Source of the DNA: an uncultured Enterobacteriaceae bacterium
GTDB lineage: Bacteria; Pseudomonadota; Gammaproteobacteria; Enterobacterales; Enterobacteriaceae
Length of the DNA: 64,000 nucleotides
Assembly (NCBI GenBank): GCA_936920625.1
Contig: CAKZHC010000039.1
Location: 60,040-124,039, forward strand
Reading direction: 5' to 3'
Notes under the pieces: generated by a model
Seen by the model: the letters and a program-made list of their open reading frames with translations, nothing else
What the model was told of the DNA's origin: nothing
Database searches by the model: none
Position numbers and translations under genes: made by a program
Part shown: positions 18,765-26,727 of the stretch, in pieces
Layout: the number at the start of each line of letters is the position of its first letter
How positions within the stretch are numbered: position 1 is the first letter of the stretch

Positions 18765-19550
18765 TCAGAGTGCTGGTTTTTTTACGCCACTCAGTAAAAA
18801 CAATACTGTTGCCGACAACACCACGGAGGGGCCCACCGGAGTATCATAATATGCTGAAAAAGTCAGCCCGCTGGTAACAGCCAGTATGCCAGTGACTATT
18901 GCAAGCCATGCCATCTGCTCTGGCGAGCGGGAGAAACGGCGCGCGGTGGCAGGAGGGATGATTAATAGTGATGTGATAATCAGGGCACCCACAAACTTCA
19001 TTGCGATGCCAATAGTTAATGCAGTTATCAGCATCAGAATTAGTTTGGTTCTCTGGATAGAAATACCATCAACCTGGGCCAGGTCCGGGCAGGCTGTTAT
19101 TGACAGCAAAGGGCGCCACTGCCAGATAAGCAGTATGATAACAATGCCCGAGCCAGCAGCAATGGCAGGCAGGTCCATGGGCGTGACAGAAAGCAGATCG
19201 CCAAAAAGATAAGCGTTAAGGTCTATCCGGATATTTTTCATCAGACTGACCACCACCAGCCCCAGTGATAGCGCACTGTGAGCCAAGATTCCCAGTAAGG
19301 TGTCGGGCGCCAAGTGTGGGCGTCGTGAAAGCCAGGCCAGACCTAGTGCAAGTAGCAGGGTAACAACGATGACTGCACCAAAGGGATTAACATTAAGTAG
19401 CAAACTTAATGCCACACCCAGTAGTGAAGCATGGGCCAGAGTATCTCCAAAATAGGACATGCGCCGCCAGACCACAAAACAGCCTAGTGGTCCAGCCGCG
19501 ACAGAAAGCATTAATCCAGCCAGCCAGCCTGGCAACAATAATTCGATCAT
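18765..19550 (-). CDS. znuB: Zinc ABC transporter permease ZnuB
   Basis: Membrane subunit of the high-affinity Zn2+ importer. 261 residues, matching the family, with multiple transmembrane segments, the RRMSYFGDTLAHASLLGVAL motif that contacts the ATPase, and FVGALIITSLLIIPPATAR. Its ATG overlaps the znuC stop by 4 bp (ATGA), showing translational coupling. It should be repressed by Zur together with znuC from the box at 20329-20351. Confidence 0.96.
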   Translation of the reverse strand: MIELLLPGWLAGLMLSVAAGPLGCFVVWRRMSYFGDTLAHASLLGVALSLLLNVNPFGAVIVVTLLLALGLAWLSRRPHLAPDTLLGILAHSALSLGLVVVSLMKNIRIDLNAYLFGDLLSVTPMDLPAIAAGSGIVIILLIWQWRPLLSITACPDLAQVDGISIQRTKLILMLITALTIGIAMKFVGALIITSLLIIPPATARRFSRSPEQMAWLAIVTGILAVTSGLTFSAYYDTPVGPSVVLSATVLFLLSGVKKPAL

Positions 19551-20308
19551 AGCTTGTCATCTCTTCTGCAGGGAATAATCTGCCCCTGGAGATCATGCTG
19601 GTGGTTGTGTTCATGACGGTAAACAGCAAGTTGCTGAGCTCCGCTGGGGCCAAATATAGCGATAAACTCAGGATGTGTAGAAACGACTTCAGGTGTGCCT
19701 GAGCAGCAGACATGATGATTAAGACAGAGGACTTCATCAGTTTTTGCCATTACCAGATGAAGATCGTGGGAAACCATTAGTACTGCACAATTCAGTTGAT
19801 GACGAAGTTTGTCAATCAAATCGTAAAGTGCCATTTGGCCGTTAACATCAACACCCTGAGTTGGCTCATCTAAAACCAGCAGCTGGGGCTGGTTAAGTAG
19901 TGCTCTAGCCAACAGGACACGCTGTGTTTCACCTCCTGATAACTTTTGCAATGGGGCGTCTGCCAGTTTTTCCACCTGAACACGGCGCAGAGAGGATTGA
20001 ATATTGTGAAGGTTACTCCCCGCAGCCAGGCGCATGAACCGCGACACCGTGATAGGCAGCGTGGCATCAAAATGAAGTTTTTGCGGCACATAGCCAACGC
20101 GCAATCCTTTTTGACGGGTTATACGCCCTCTGTCGGGCGGTATCAATCCCAGTACTGCGCGTACCAGGGTCGATTTACCCGCACCATTAGGGCCAATAAG
20201 TGTCAGAATGCGGCCGGGGTTAAGTGTCAGGCTAACATTAATCAGCACTGAACGGGTACCAAATGAAACAGATATTGCTTCCAGCGAAACCAGTGAAGAC
20301 ATAACCAT
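19547..20308 (-). CDS. znuC: Zinc ABC transporter ATPase ZnuC
   Basis: Energises zinc import through ZnuB. 253 residues with Walker A GPNGAGKST, signature LSGGETQRVLLARALL, Walker B LLVLDEPTQGVD and switch His in VSHDLH. The C-terminal His-rich tail (HEHNHQH) is typical for ZnuC and may sense zinc. The gene is first in the znuCB transcript and divergent from znuA across a Zur box. The start ATG at 20308 gives MVMSSLVSLEAISV; the shorter start at the third or fourth codon is also possible. Confidence 0.96.
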   Translation of the reverse strand: MVMSSLVSLEAISVSFGTRSVLINVSLTLNPGRILTLIGPNGAGKSTLVRAVLGLIPPDRGRITRQKGLRVGYVPQKLHFDATLPITVSRFMRLAAGSNLHNIQSSLRRVQVEKLADAPLQKLSGGETQRVLLARALLNQPQLLVLDEPTQGVDVNGQMALYDLIDKLRHQLNCAVLMVSHDLHLVMAKTDEVLCLNHHVCCSGTPEVVSTHPEFIAIFGPSGAQQLAVYRHEHNHQHDLQGQIIPCRRDDKL

Positions 20309-20328
20309 TAAAAGTTGCAGAAAAATAT

Positions 20329-20351
20329 GAATGTTATAATATCACATTTTA
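20329..20351. promoter_or_regulatory. Zur box between znuC and znuA
   Basis: GAATGTTATAATATCACATT plus TTA fits the enterobacterial Zur operator (GAAATGTTATANTATAACATTTC type) with few mismatches and sits midway between the divergent starts (20308 and 20382). Zinc-loaded Zur bound here should repress both transcripts. Confidence 0.85.
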
Positions 20352-20381
20352 GTTTTTTGATCATAAGGGAAAGTATAATTT

Positions 20382-21296
20382 ATGTTTTATAATAAGAAAT
20401 GCATAATGCCGCGCCTTATAGCATTCGGTTTTTGCGCATGGGTATCCGCAGCTGCCTGTGCTGATGTTGTTACTTCGATTAAACCACTTGGTTTTATTGC
20501 ATCAGCGATTGCAGATGGAGTAACACCAGTAAAAGTTTTAGTGCCTGATGGCGTGTCGGAGCACAGTTATTCCTTACGTCCTTCTGATATAAAACTTATG
20601 CAAGATGCAGAGTTAGTAGTATGGGTCGGTCCGGGGATGGAAGCGTTTATGCCAAAAATTGTAGCGCAGCTTCCCCTGCAAAAAAAACTGGAAATTGCCA
20701 GTCTGGCGGATGTCAGGCCCCTTTTGATAACAGGAGAAAAAGGGCATAAAACAGAGAGTGGGGATCATCATCATAGTGAATTTAATATGCACTTATGGCT
20801 CTCACCTGAGATTGCAAATCACGCCGCAGTTGCAATTTATGCTAAATTATTGGAACTTATGCCGCAGGATAAAGACAAACTGGACGCGAACCTGCACTAT
20901 TTTCAGAGTAAGTTAGCACAAACTGACAAAGATATTGAAAAGCAGCTGGTACTAGTAAAAGATAAAGGGTATTTCGTTTTTCACGACGCTTATAGCTACT
21001 TTGAAAAACACTACGGTCTCTCTCCACTAGGGCATTTTACCGTTAACCCTGAAATTGCGACTGGTGCGCAGCACTTACATCAAATACGAACAGAGCTGGT
21101 CCAGCAGAAAGCGGTATGTGTTTTTGCTGAACCACAATTCAGGCCGGCCATTATTGATGCCGCTGCTCGTGGAACGACTGTGCGTAAAGGTATTTTGGAT
21201 CCTTTGGGTACAGATGTTCACTTAGGTAAGGACAGCTATATAAACTTTCTTAAACAACTGTCCGGTCAGTATATGAGCTGCCTGAAAGGAATATAA
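20382..21296 (+). CDS. znuA: Periplasmic zinc-binding protein ZnuA
   Basis: Captures Zn2+ in the periplasm and hands it to ZnuB. 304 residues with a signal peptide (about 1-27, ending ACAD), LVPDGVSEHSYSLRPSD (first zinc His), FNMHLWLSPEIA, YFVFHDAYSYFE and CVFAEPQFRP. The metal-binding loop between zinc ligands is short, with only a few histidines (GDHHHSEF), whereas the E. coli loop is long and His/Asp rich. Start ATG 20382 follows AGGGAA; ATG 20406 would shorten the signal n-region. mepM follows after 13 bp, so both are likely Zur controlled. Confidence 0.95.
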   Translation: MFYNKKCIMPRLIAFGFCAWVSAAACADVVTSIKPLGFIASAIADGVTPVKVLVPDGVSEHSYSLRPSDIKLMQDAELVVWVGPGMEAFMPKIVAQLPLQKKLEIASLADVRPLLITGEKGHKTESGDHHHSEFNMHLWLSPEIANHAAVAIYAKLLELMPQDKDKLDANLHYFQSKLAQTDKDIEKQLVLVKDKGYFVFHDAYSYFEKHYGLSPLGHFTVNPEIATGAQHLHQIRTELVQQKAVCVFAEPQFRPAIIDAAARGTTVRKGILDPLGTDVHLGKDSYINFLKQLSGQYMSCLKGI

Positions 21297-21309
21297 AGGA
21301 ACTCTTGCC

Positions 21310-22629
21310 GTGCAACAGAAAGTCCGTTCTGTCGCGATGACATTAAATTCGCTTCAGCGTACCCATCGTATCATGTTGGGCACGCTAACCTTGTGCACCT
21401 TAAGTGTTGCTATCTGGTGGCCGCAATTTCACCATCACAGCAACAGAGCCAGTCAGGATGCCAGCGGTATTGACTCAAACCGCAGCTCGTCTAGTTTGTT
21501 GTATCCAGATGACAGCGAGCCTGTAGATCAGTCGACTTCTGAATTAGACAAAGATCTGCCCCGCGATGAGATTGACCAGACTGCGCCGGGCTTACATGAA
21601 TATGTGGTTTCCAGCGGAGATACTCTCAGTAACGTACTTAACCAGTATGGCATTGATATGTCTGAGATTGCCGCGCTGGTTGAAAGCGATAAAGATCTGC
21701 GTGACTTGCAACCGGGTCAGCAGCTTTCGTGGACTACGAATGCTGAGGGAGAGCTTCAAAGTCTGAGCTGGCAGATGAGCCGCCGTGAAATACGCACGTA
21801 TCAACAAAGCGGGAATACGTTCAAATCCTCAACACAGATACTTCGTGGTCAGTGGACTAACAAGTTATTGCGTGGTGAGGTTCGCGATAGCTTTGTTGTC
21901 AGTGCTCTTAAGGCAGGTTTGTCTAATGGAGAAATCAGTCAGGTAAGCCGGGCTCTCCAATGGCAGCTTGATTTTCGTAAGCTACGTAAAGGAGATCATT
22001 TTACGGCGCTGATATCACGGGAAATGCTTAATGGAAAAAAACAGCAGAGTCAGCTGATAGGGGTCCGATTACATACGGGTGGTAAAGATTACTACGCATT
22101 TCGTTCCCGTGATGGCAAGTTCTATGACAGAAGAGGCAATGGGCTGGCTCCGGGGTTCTTGCGCTTTCCTACTGCCGTGCAGCATCGGGTGTCATCACCT
22201 TTCAATCCACGGCGGCTTAACCCGGTGACAGGGCGTATTTCACCTCACAAAGGAGTTGATTTCGCTATGCCTCTGGGGACGCCAGTACTGTCTATAGGTG
22301 ACGGTGAAGTGGTTGTTGCTCAGCATAGTGGCTCTGCGGGTAACTATCTGACAATCCGTCACGGGCGGCAGTACACGACACGTTACATGCACCTGAAGAA
22401 GCTGCTGGTCAAACCGGGCCAGAAGGTCAGGCGTGGACAGCGTATCGCGCTCTCGGGTAATACCGGTCGTTCGACAGGTCCACATCTTCATTTTGAAATC
22501 TGGATCAACAGCCAGGCGGTGAATCCTGTCACAGCTAAATTGCCACGCCTGGAGGGGCTGACAGGTAAAAACCGTCGTATTTTCCTGGCTGAGGTTGCGC
22601 GAACTGCACCACAGCTTACCCTCAATTAG
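21310..22629 (+). CDS. mepM: Murein DD-endopeptidase MepM
   Basis: Cuts D-Ala-mDap cross-links so that new peptidoglycan strands can be inserted. 439 residues: N-terminal membrane anchor (about 20-37), LysM domain (about 98-145, HEYVVSSGDTLSNVLNQYG), a linker domain, and an LAS-type M23 zinc peptidase (about 305-405) with HKGVDFAMP (zinc His and Asp) and GPHLHFEIW (catalytic and zinc His). I take the GTG start at 21310, because MQQKVRSVA matches the E. coli N-terminus. It follows znuA by 13 bp, which couples a zinc enzyme to zinc supply as in E. coli. Confidence 0.95.
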   Translation: MQQKVRSVAMTLNSLQRTHRIMLGTLTLCTLSVAIWWPQFHHHSNRASQDASGIDSNRSSSSLLYPDDSEPVDQSTSELDKDLPRDEIDQTAPGLHEYVVSSGDTLSNVLNQYGIDMSEIAALVESDKDLRDLQPGQQLSWTTNAEGELQSLSWQMSRREIRTYQQSGNTFKSSTQILRGQWTNKLLRGEVRDSFVVSALKAGLSNGEISQVSRALQWQLDFRKLRKGDHFTALISREMLNGKKQQSQLIGVRLHTGGKDYYAFRSRDGKFYDRRGNGLAPGFLRFPTAVQHRVSSPFNPRRLNPVTGRISPHKGVDFAMPLGTPVLSIGDGEVVVAQHSGSAGNYLTIRHGRQYTTRYMHLKKLLVKPGQKVRRGQRIALSGNTGRSTGPHLHFEIWINSQAVNPVTAKLPRLEGLTGKNRRIFLAEVARTAPQLTLN

Positions 22630-22646
22630 TGATTGTTAACTGATGA

Positions 22647-22665
22647 AGTGGCCCGCCGGGCCACT
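22647..22665 (+). terminator. mepM terminator
   Basis: AGTGGCC and GGCCACT (stem core GTGGCCCG/CGGGCCAC) form a tight hairpin 17 bp after the mepM stop, followed by ATTTCT. Confidence 0.6.
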
Positions 22666-22882
22666 ATTTCTATGCAGCGAATAGCGAAAAGCGGCAACCG
22701 CCTGACTGAATCTGGTCCCACATGATTCATGCCTGCAACGGGTGTTATGCCCGTAACCATGGAGGGATGCACACGCAAATGCCGACAGCTTTATCAGACA
22801 GGCAGAACTTTGTTTAAGATTGGATGATTGCAAATTTGTACATCGTCACTATCATTAGCCCTCAACTCACTGAGGGGACTGC

Positions 22883-23848
22883 ATGGTAAACAGAAAAAAA
22901 AACGATAACCGATTTACGCCAGTCTTTCAGAAATCATTTTTAGCTCCACGCTACTGGGGGAGCTGGCTGGCGATTGCCGGCTTTGCCGGGCTGGCAATGC
23001 TACCTCCCGGCATAAGAGATCCGCTGCTTGGCGCTCTGGGACGACTGGTGGGAAAACTCGCTAAAAGTGCCAGGCGCAGGGCACAAATCAATCTTTACTA
23101 CTGCTTTCCAGAGAAAAGTGAGGCCTGGCGCCAAACGATAGTTGATCGTATGTTTGCCGCTGCACCTCAGGCCATAGTTACGATGGCTGAGCTGGCTCTT
23201 CGTAATCCTGTACACATGCGTTCACGCATTGTCTGGCATAACAGAGAAATCATCGATGAAGTCAAAGCCAATAATGAAAACGTTATTTTTCTGGTTCCGC
23301 ATGGATGGGGAATTGATATCCCTGCAATGTTACTTGCATCAGAAGGGCAACAGATAGCGGCAATGTACCATAATCAGCGTAATTTGCTGGTGGATTATGT
23401 CTGGAACCGGATGCGACTGCGTTTTGGTGGCCGGATGCATGCTCGTAAGGATGGTATTAAGCCCTTCATCAGCTCGGTGCGTTCGGGATACTGGGGGTAT
23501 TATCTGCCGGACCAGGATCATGGTGAAGAACATAGCGAATTTGTTGATTTTTTCGCTACGTACAAAGCAACGCTTCCTGTTATCGGGCGTTTAATGAAAG
23601 TCTGCCGTGCACAAATAATACCGATGTTCCCGGTTTACAATAACCGGACTCATCAGCTGGAAATCTATGTCCGACCGACAATGGAGGATTTGAGAGAGGC
23701 TGATGACCATACTATTGCCCGCCGGATGAATCAGGAAGTAGAAATCCTGGTGGGGCCACATCCCGAGCAGTATACCTGGATTCTCAAATTGCTTAAAACC
23801 CGTCTTCCAGGTGAAGCTGATCCGTATTATCGGCAGGATCTCTTCTGA
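22883..23848 (+). CDS. lpxM: Lipid A myristoyltransferase LpxM
   Basis: Adds the last secondary acyl chain to lipid A in the inner membrane, giving the hexa-acylated form. 321 residues against 323 in E. coli. There is one N-terminal membrane segment (about 25-42), the HX4D acyltransferase motif H140-GWGI-D145, YYLPDQDHGEEHSEFVDFF and ARRMNQEVEILVGPHPEQYTW. The start ATG 22883 follows GAGGGG. In E. coli pykA lies downstream in the direction of zwf, but here nothing separates lpxM from zwf except a short gene-free stretch. Confidence 0.94.
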   Translation: MVNRKKNDNRFTPVFQKSFLAPRYWGSWLAIAGFAGLAMLPPGIRDPLLGALGRLVGKLAKSARRRAQINLYYCFPEKSEAWRQTIVDRMFAAAPQAIVTMAELALRNPVHMRSRIVWHNREIIDEVKANNENVIFLVPHGWGIDIPAMLLASEGQQIAAMYHNQRNLLVDYVWNRMRLRFGGRMHARKDGIKPFISSVRSGYWGYYLPDQDHGEEHSEFVDFFATYKATLPVIGRLMKVCRAQIIPMFPVYNNRTHQLEIYVRPTMEDLREADDHTIARRMNQEVEILVGPHPEQYTWILKLLKTRLPGEADPYYRQDLF

Positions 23849-24328
23849 CGACAGTTTATTTCTCAAAAGAGCCAGATGTACCCTGCTGAATCCAAAATTG
23901 ATAACGGCAGAGAGGCTTAGTTGGTCTGAGATCAGGAGATGATAATTAGTTAATTGCACTATAAAATTTGATCGCTGATTTATTCATGCTACCCAGCAGA
24001 AAAGGCTGCATAATAATCAGTTCGTCCTATTATTAAAGTTAATGATGGTTTATTGTTTAGCTGGCTGAAAAATTATTAGCAAAATCGTCGCCTTACGACA
24101 GACTTTGGGATGATAAGGACAGTCCACAATGACCAGATTGTGGTGACTGTAAACGGGGTTATGATATATACCGCTAAAATGACTAATTTCAAGGTAAATC
24201 TGCGCCAGATATGCAGGTCTGCTTCAGGTGAATTAAATCAGCACATTTTGCCGGAAAAAGTGTTGCTTAGTGTCTGATAAGCCAGGATGGATTGCCCGGT
24301 TAGGGTATCCTGCAAAGAGGAGAATGAA
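23849..24328. other. Gene-free region where pykA and hexR would be
   Basis: E. coli has pykA and hexR between lpxM and zwf. Here 480 bp separate the two genes, and no PykA or HexR fragment is recognisable in any frame. The zwf promoter must lie in it. I see no clear HexR or marbox sequence. Confidence 0.5.
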
Positions 24329-25804
24329 ATGGCGGTGACAGAAACAGTTCAGGCTTGCGATCTGGTGATATTTGGTACCAAAGGTGACCTTGCGCGCCGT
24401 AAGCTGCTGCCTTCTCTGTATCAGCTCGAAAAAGCAGGCCTTATTCACGAAGAGACCCGTATTATCGGCGTGGGGCGTGCTACATGGGATAAAGCCGCTT
24501 ATGTCAAAGTGGTGCGGGAAGCGTTAAAAACTTTCACAAAAGAGAAGATTGATGAGGCGGTCTGGGCGAGGTTAAGTCACCGGCTCGATTTTTGTAATCT
24601 GGACGTCAACGACACTTCGCATTTTCCGCATCTTGGCAAAATGCTTGATCAGAAAAAACGGGTATCAATCAACTATTTTGCTATGCCGCCGGGTACGTTC
24701 GGGGCTATCTGTAAGGGATTAGGCCAGGCAAATCTTAATAGACCTCCGGCAAGGGTAGTGATGGAAAAACCACTCGGGAACTCGCTGAAAACTTCACAGG
24801 AGATTAATGATCAGGTTGGCGAATATTTCGATGAAAGTCAGGTATTTCGTATCGATCATTATCTGGGTAAAGAGACGGTGCTAAACCTGCTGGCCCTGCG
24901 TTTTGCTAATTCCTTACTCGCTAATAATTGGGATAATCGCACTATCGACCATGTGCAGATCACGGTAGCAGAAGAGGTAGGGATAGAAGGCCGCTGGGGC
25001 TACTTTGATAAAGCGGGTCAGATGCGTGATATGGTTCAGAGCCACCTGTTGCAAGTGCTGACAATGATTGCGATGTCTCCCCCGGCAAGTTTAAGCGCTG
25101 ATAATATACGTGATGAAAAAGTGCGTATATTACGTTCATTACGAAAGATTGACCACACGAATGTACGCGAGAAAACCGTTCGCGGTCAGTATTCAGCTGG
25201 CTTTGTACAGGGTAAAAAAGTGCCCGGTTACCTAGAAGAAGAGGGCGCAGACAAATCCAGCAGTACCGAAACATTTGTAGCGATTCGTGTTGATATCGAC
25301 AACTGGCGCTGGGTGGGCGTTCCTTTCTATCTGCGTACAGGCAAAAGGCTGCCAGTCAAGTGCTCGGAAGTGGTGGTTTACTTTAAAAACCCTGAGATGA
25401 ATCTCTTTAAAGATTCCTGGCAGCAGTTACCACAAAATAAACTGACAATCCGGCTTCAGCCGGATGAAGGCGTAGATATTGAAATCCTCAATAAAGTGCC
25501 GGGGCTGGATCACAAGCATAATTTACAGATGACCAAGCTGGATTTAAGTTATTCCCAGACGTTCAATCAGACACACCTTGCTGATGCTTATGAGCGTCTG
25601 TTATTGGAAGTGATGCGTGGTATTCAGGCGTTGTTTGTGCACCGTGATGAGGTGGAAGCAGCCTGGAAATGGGTTGACTCTATTATGGAAGCCTGGGCTG
25701 CGGATAAAGAGGTTACCAGGCCGTATCAGGCTGGGACATGGGGCCCTGTTTCCTCTGTCGCAATGATCACCCGTGATGGCCGCTCATGGAACGAAATCGA
25801 ATAA
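24329..25804 (+). CDS. zwf: Glucose-6-phosphate 1-dehydrogenase
   Basis: Oxidises glucose 6-phosphate to 6-phosphogluconolactone with NADP+, the entry to the oxidative pentose phosphate pathway. I choose ATG 24329 (MAVTETVQACDLVIFGTKGDLARRKLLPSLYQ), which matches the E. coli start and has AAAGAGGAG 5 nt upstream; the frame is open 14 codons further. 491 residues, the family length. It has the nucleotide-binding FGTKGDLARRK, the active-site RIDHYLGKETVLNLL and DNWRWVGVPFYLRTGKRLP. edd and eda, which follow zwf in many enterics, are absent, so an Entner-Doudoroff branch is not encoded here. Confidence 0.97.
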   Translation: MAVTETVQACDLVIFGTKGDLARRKLLPSLYQLEKAGLIHEETRIIGVGRATWDKAAYVKVVREALKTFTKEKIDEAVWARLSHRLDFCNLDVNDTSHFPHLGKMLDQKKRVSINYFAMPPGTFGAICKGLGQANLNRPPARVVMEKPLGNSLKTSQEINDQVGEYFDESQVFRIDHYLGKETVLNLLALRFANSLLANNWDNRTIDHVQITVAEEVGIEGRWGYFDKAGQMRDMVQSHLLQVLTMIAMSPPASLSADNIRDEKVRILRSLRKIDHTNVREKTVRGQYSAGFVQGKKVPGYLEEEGADKSSSTETFVAIRVDIDNWRWVGVPFYLRTGKRLPVKCSEVVVYFKNPEMNLFKDSWQQLPQNKLTIRLQPDEGVDIEILNKVPGLDHKHNLQMTKLDLSYSQTFNQTHLADAYERLLLEVMRGIQALFVHRDEVEAAWKWVDSIMEAWAADKEVTRPYQAGTWGPVSSVAMITRDGRSWNEIE

Positions 25805-25824
25805 ATCACGATTTTTTTAGGATC

Positions 25825-26043
25825 TTAGGGTAGGCGGGGCAGTGTTTGTGAATACTGGTGGTGATGAGCAAGCCGTTTACGAAACCAGGCCCTAAGCTTC
25901 ACAGGCTGCTCCCGCTCGACCACACCAGCGGTAACAGGCATAATATTATAATGTTCTTTACTTAGAAGCACCGCTGGCCGCCGTCAGATCAGTATTAAGC
26001 CGATTTTTTCCGACTGAGCGCTTAGTGCAAGATTGTGCGCCAT
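25825..26043 (-). pseudogene. holE: Remnant of holE (DNA polymerase III theta subunit)
   Basis: Three frames together spell a HolE protein. ATG 26043 starts MAHNLALSAQSEKIGLI, like the E. coli N-terminus. A second frame gives DLTAASGASK, and a third gives KEHYNIMPVTAGVVEREQP followed by KLRAWFRKRL, ending LPRLP at 25825. At least two frame changes are needed, plus one extra codon (Ile) before MPV. In E. coli holE lies a few genes from yebY in the opposite direction, which fits. Theta stabilises the epsilon proofreading subunit and is dispensable in E. coli, so loss is tolerable. Confidence 0.85.
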
Positions 26044-26098
26044 GATTTCTCCCTGTTTTTCAGCGTAATTTCATTCGGAGGGGCTCTGGAGGAGTAGC

Positions 26099-26446
26099 AT
26101 GATAAAAAAATGGCTAAATGTATTGCTGCTACTGGGAATCAGTAGTAGCGCTCTGGCAGGCTCACATATTGTTACACTCAGCCGTTTTGGAATCGGTAAA
26201 GACAAGTGGGCGTTCAATCGGGAGGAGGTGATGCTGAATTGCGAACAGGATGGTGCAATCTTTGTCATCAATCCCAGCACGCTGATGCAATATCCGCTCA
26301 ATGACAAAGCAGATATATTAATGAAAACCCGCCGGGTTAAGGCCACGCCAATTTCTGTCATTCAGCTGGCAGATCCGGCCCATCCCGGCCGCAAGATGAG
26401 TTTACAACCTTTTATTGAACGGGCACTGAAGTTGTGTCAGGAATAA
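26099..26446 (+). CDS. yebY: YebY family (DUF2511) periplasmic protein
   Basis: 115 residues with a signal peptide (MIKKWLNVLLLLGISSSALA, cleavage after ALA) and the conserved DUF2511 core GKDKWAFNREEVMLNCEQDG, INPSTLMQYPLND and KMSLQPFIERALKLC. It aligns along its whole length with E. coli YebY. In E. coli yebZ and yobA follow or precede it in a copper-linked operon. They are missing here, and a ruined holE sits directly upstream on the other strand. A gallop of AGGAG precedes the ATG. Function is poorly defined; a copper-related role is inferred from the E. coli neighbours only. Confidence 0.9.
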   Translation: MIKKWLNVLLLLGISSSALAGSHIVTLSRFGIGKDKWAFNREEVMLNCEQDGAIFVINPSTLMQYPLNDKADILMKTRRVKATPISVIQLADPAHPGRKMSLQPFIERALKLCQE

Positions 26447-26460
26447 GAAACTAAACGGAT

Positions 26461-26557
26461 AAAAAAAGACCGGGTATCATTCCTATACCCGGCCCAGGGA
26501 AATGGCTCTTGGGAAAGAGCCATGCGCTAAAAGTTAGCATTTCATGCATTTTGCTGC
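26461..26557 (-). ncRNA. sdsR: Small RNA SdsR (RyeB)
   Basis: On the minus strand the sequence contains CTAACTTTTAGCGCATGGCT, then CTTTCCCAAGAGCCATTTCC, CTGGGCCGGGTATAGGAA and a terminator hairpin CCGGGTA/TACCCGG followed by seven T. This matches the conserved body and terminator of enterobacterial SdsR, the sigma-S dependent, Hfq- and ProQ-binding sRNA. A TATATAA box 6 to 7 nt upstream fits a sigma-S -10 element and sets the 5' end near 26557. Its position next to yebY is the same as in E. coli. The opposite strand would carry the partly antisense SraC/RyeA transcript. About 97 nt long, against 104 nt in E. coli. Confidence 0.9.
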
Positions 26558-26616
26558 TTCTTATATAAAAAGGTAGCCTGGGCGCTGGGAATTTCCAGTA
26601 ATAACCTATTTTATTT

Positions 26617-26636
26617 CCTGACTAAGTTTAGTCAGG
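26617..26636. repeat. Near-perfect 20-bp palindrome between sdsR and rsmF
   Basis: CCTGACTAA-GT-TTAGTCAGG: 9-bp arms with a 2-bp centre. There is no T-run on either strand. It lies 60 bp upstream of the inferred sdsR start and 92 bp after the rsmF frame, so it may be an operator for sdsR or a poor terminator for rsmF. Confidence 0.3.
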
Positions 26637-26727
26637 CGGCTAATAGCAAATCCTTTCGTATAAAAATAATGGATGATGATTGCGGGTATGCAGGGTGAAG
26701 GGGCTTAGCACCAGTTAGCTCTGATTT

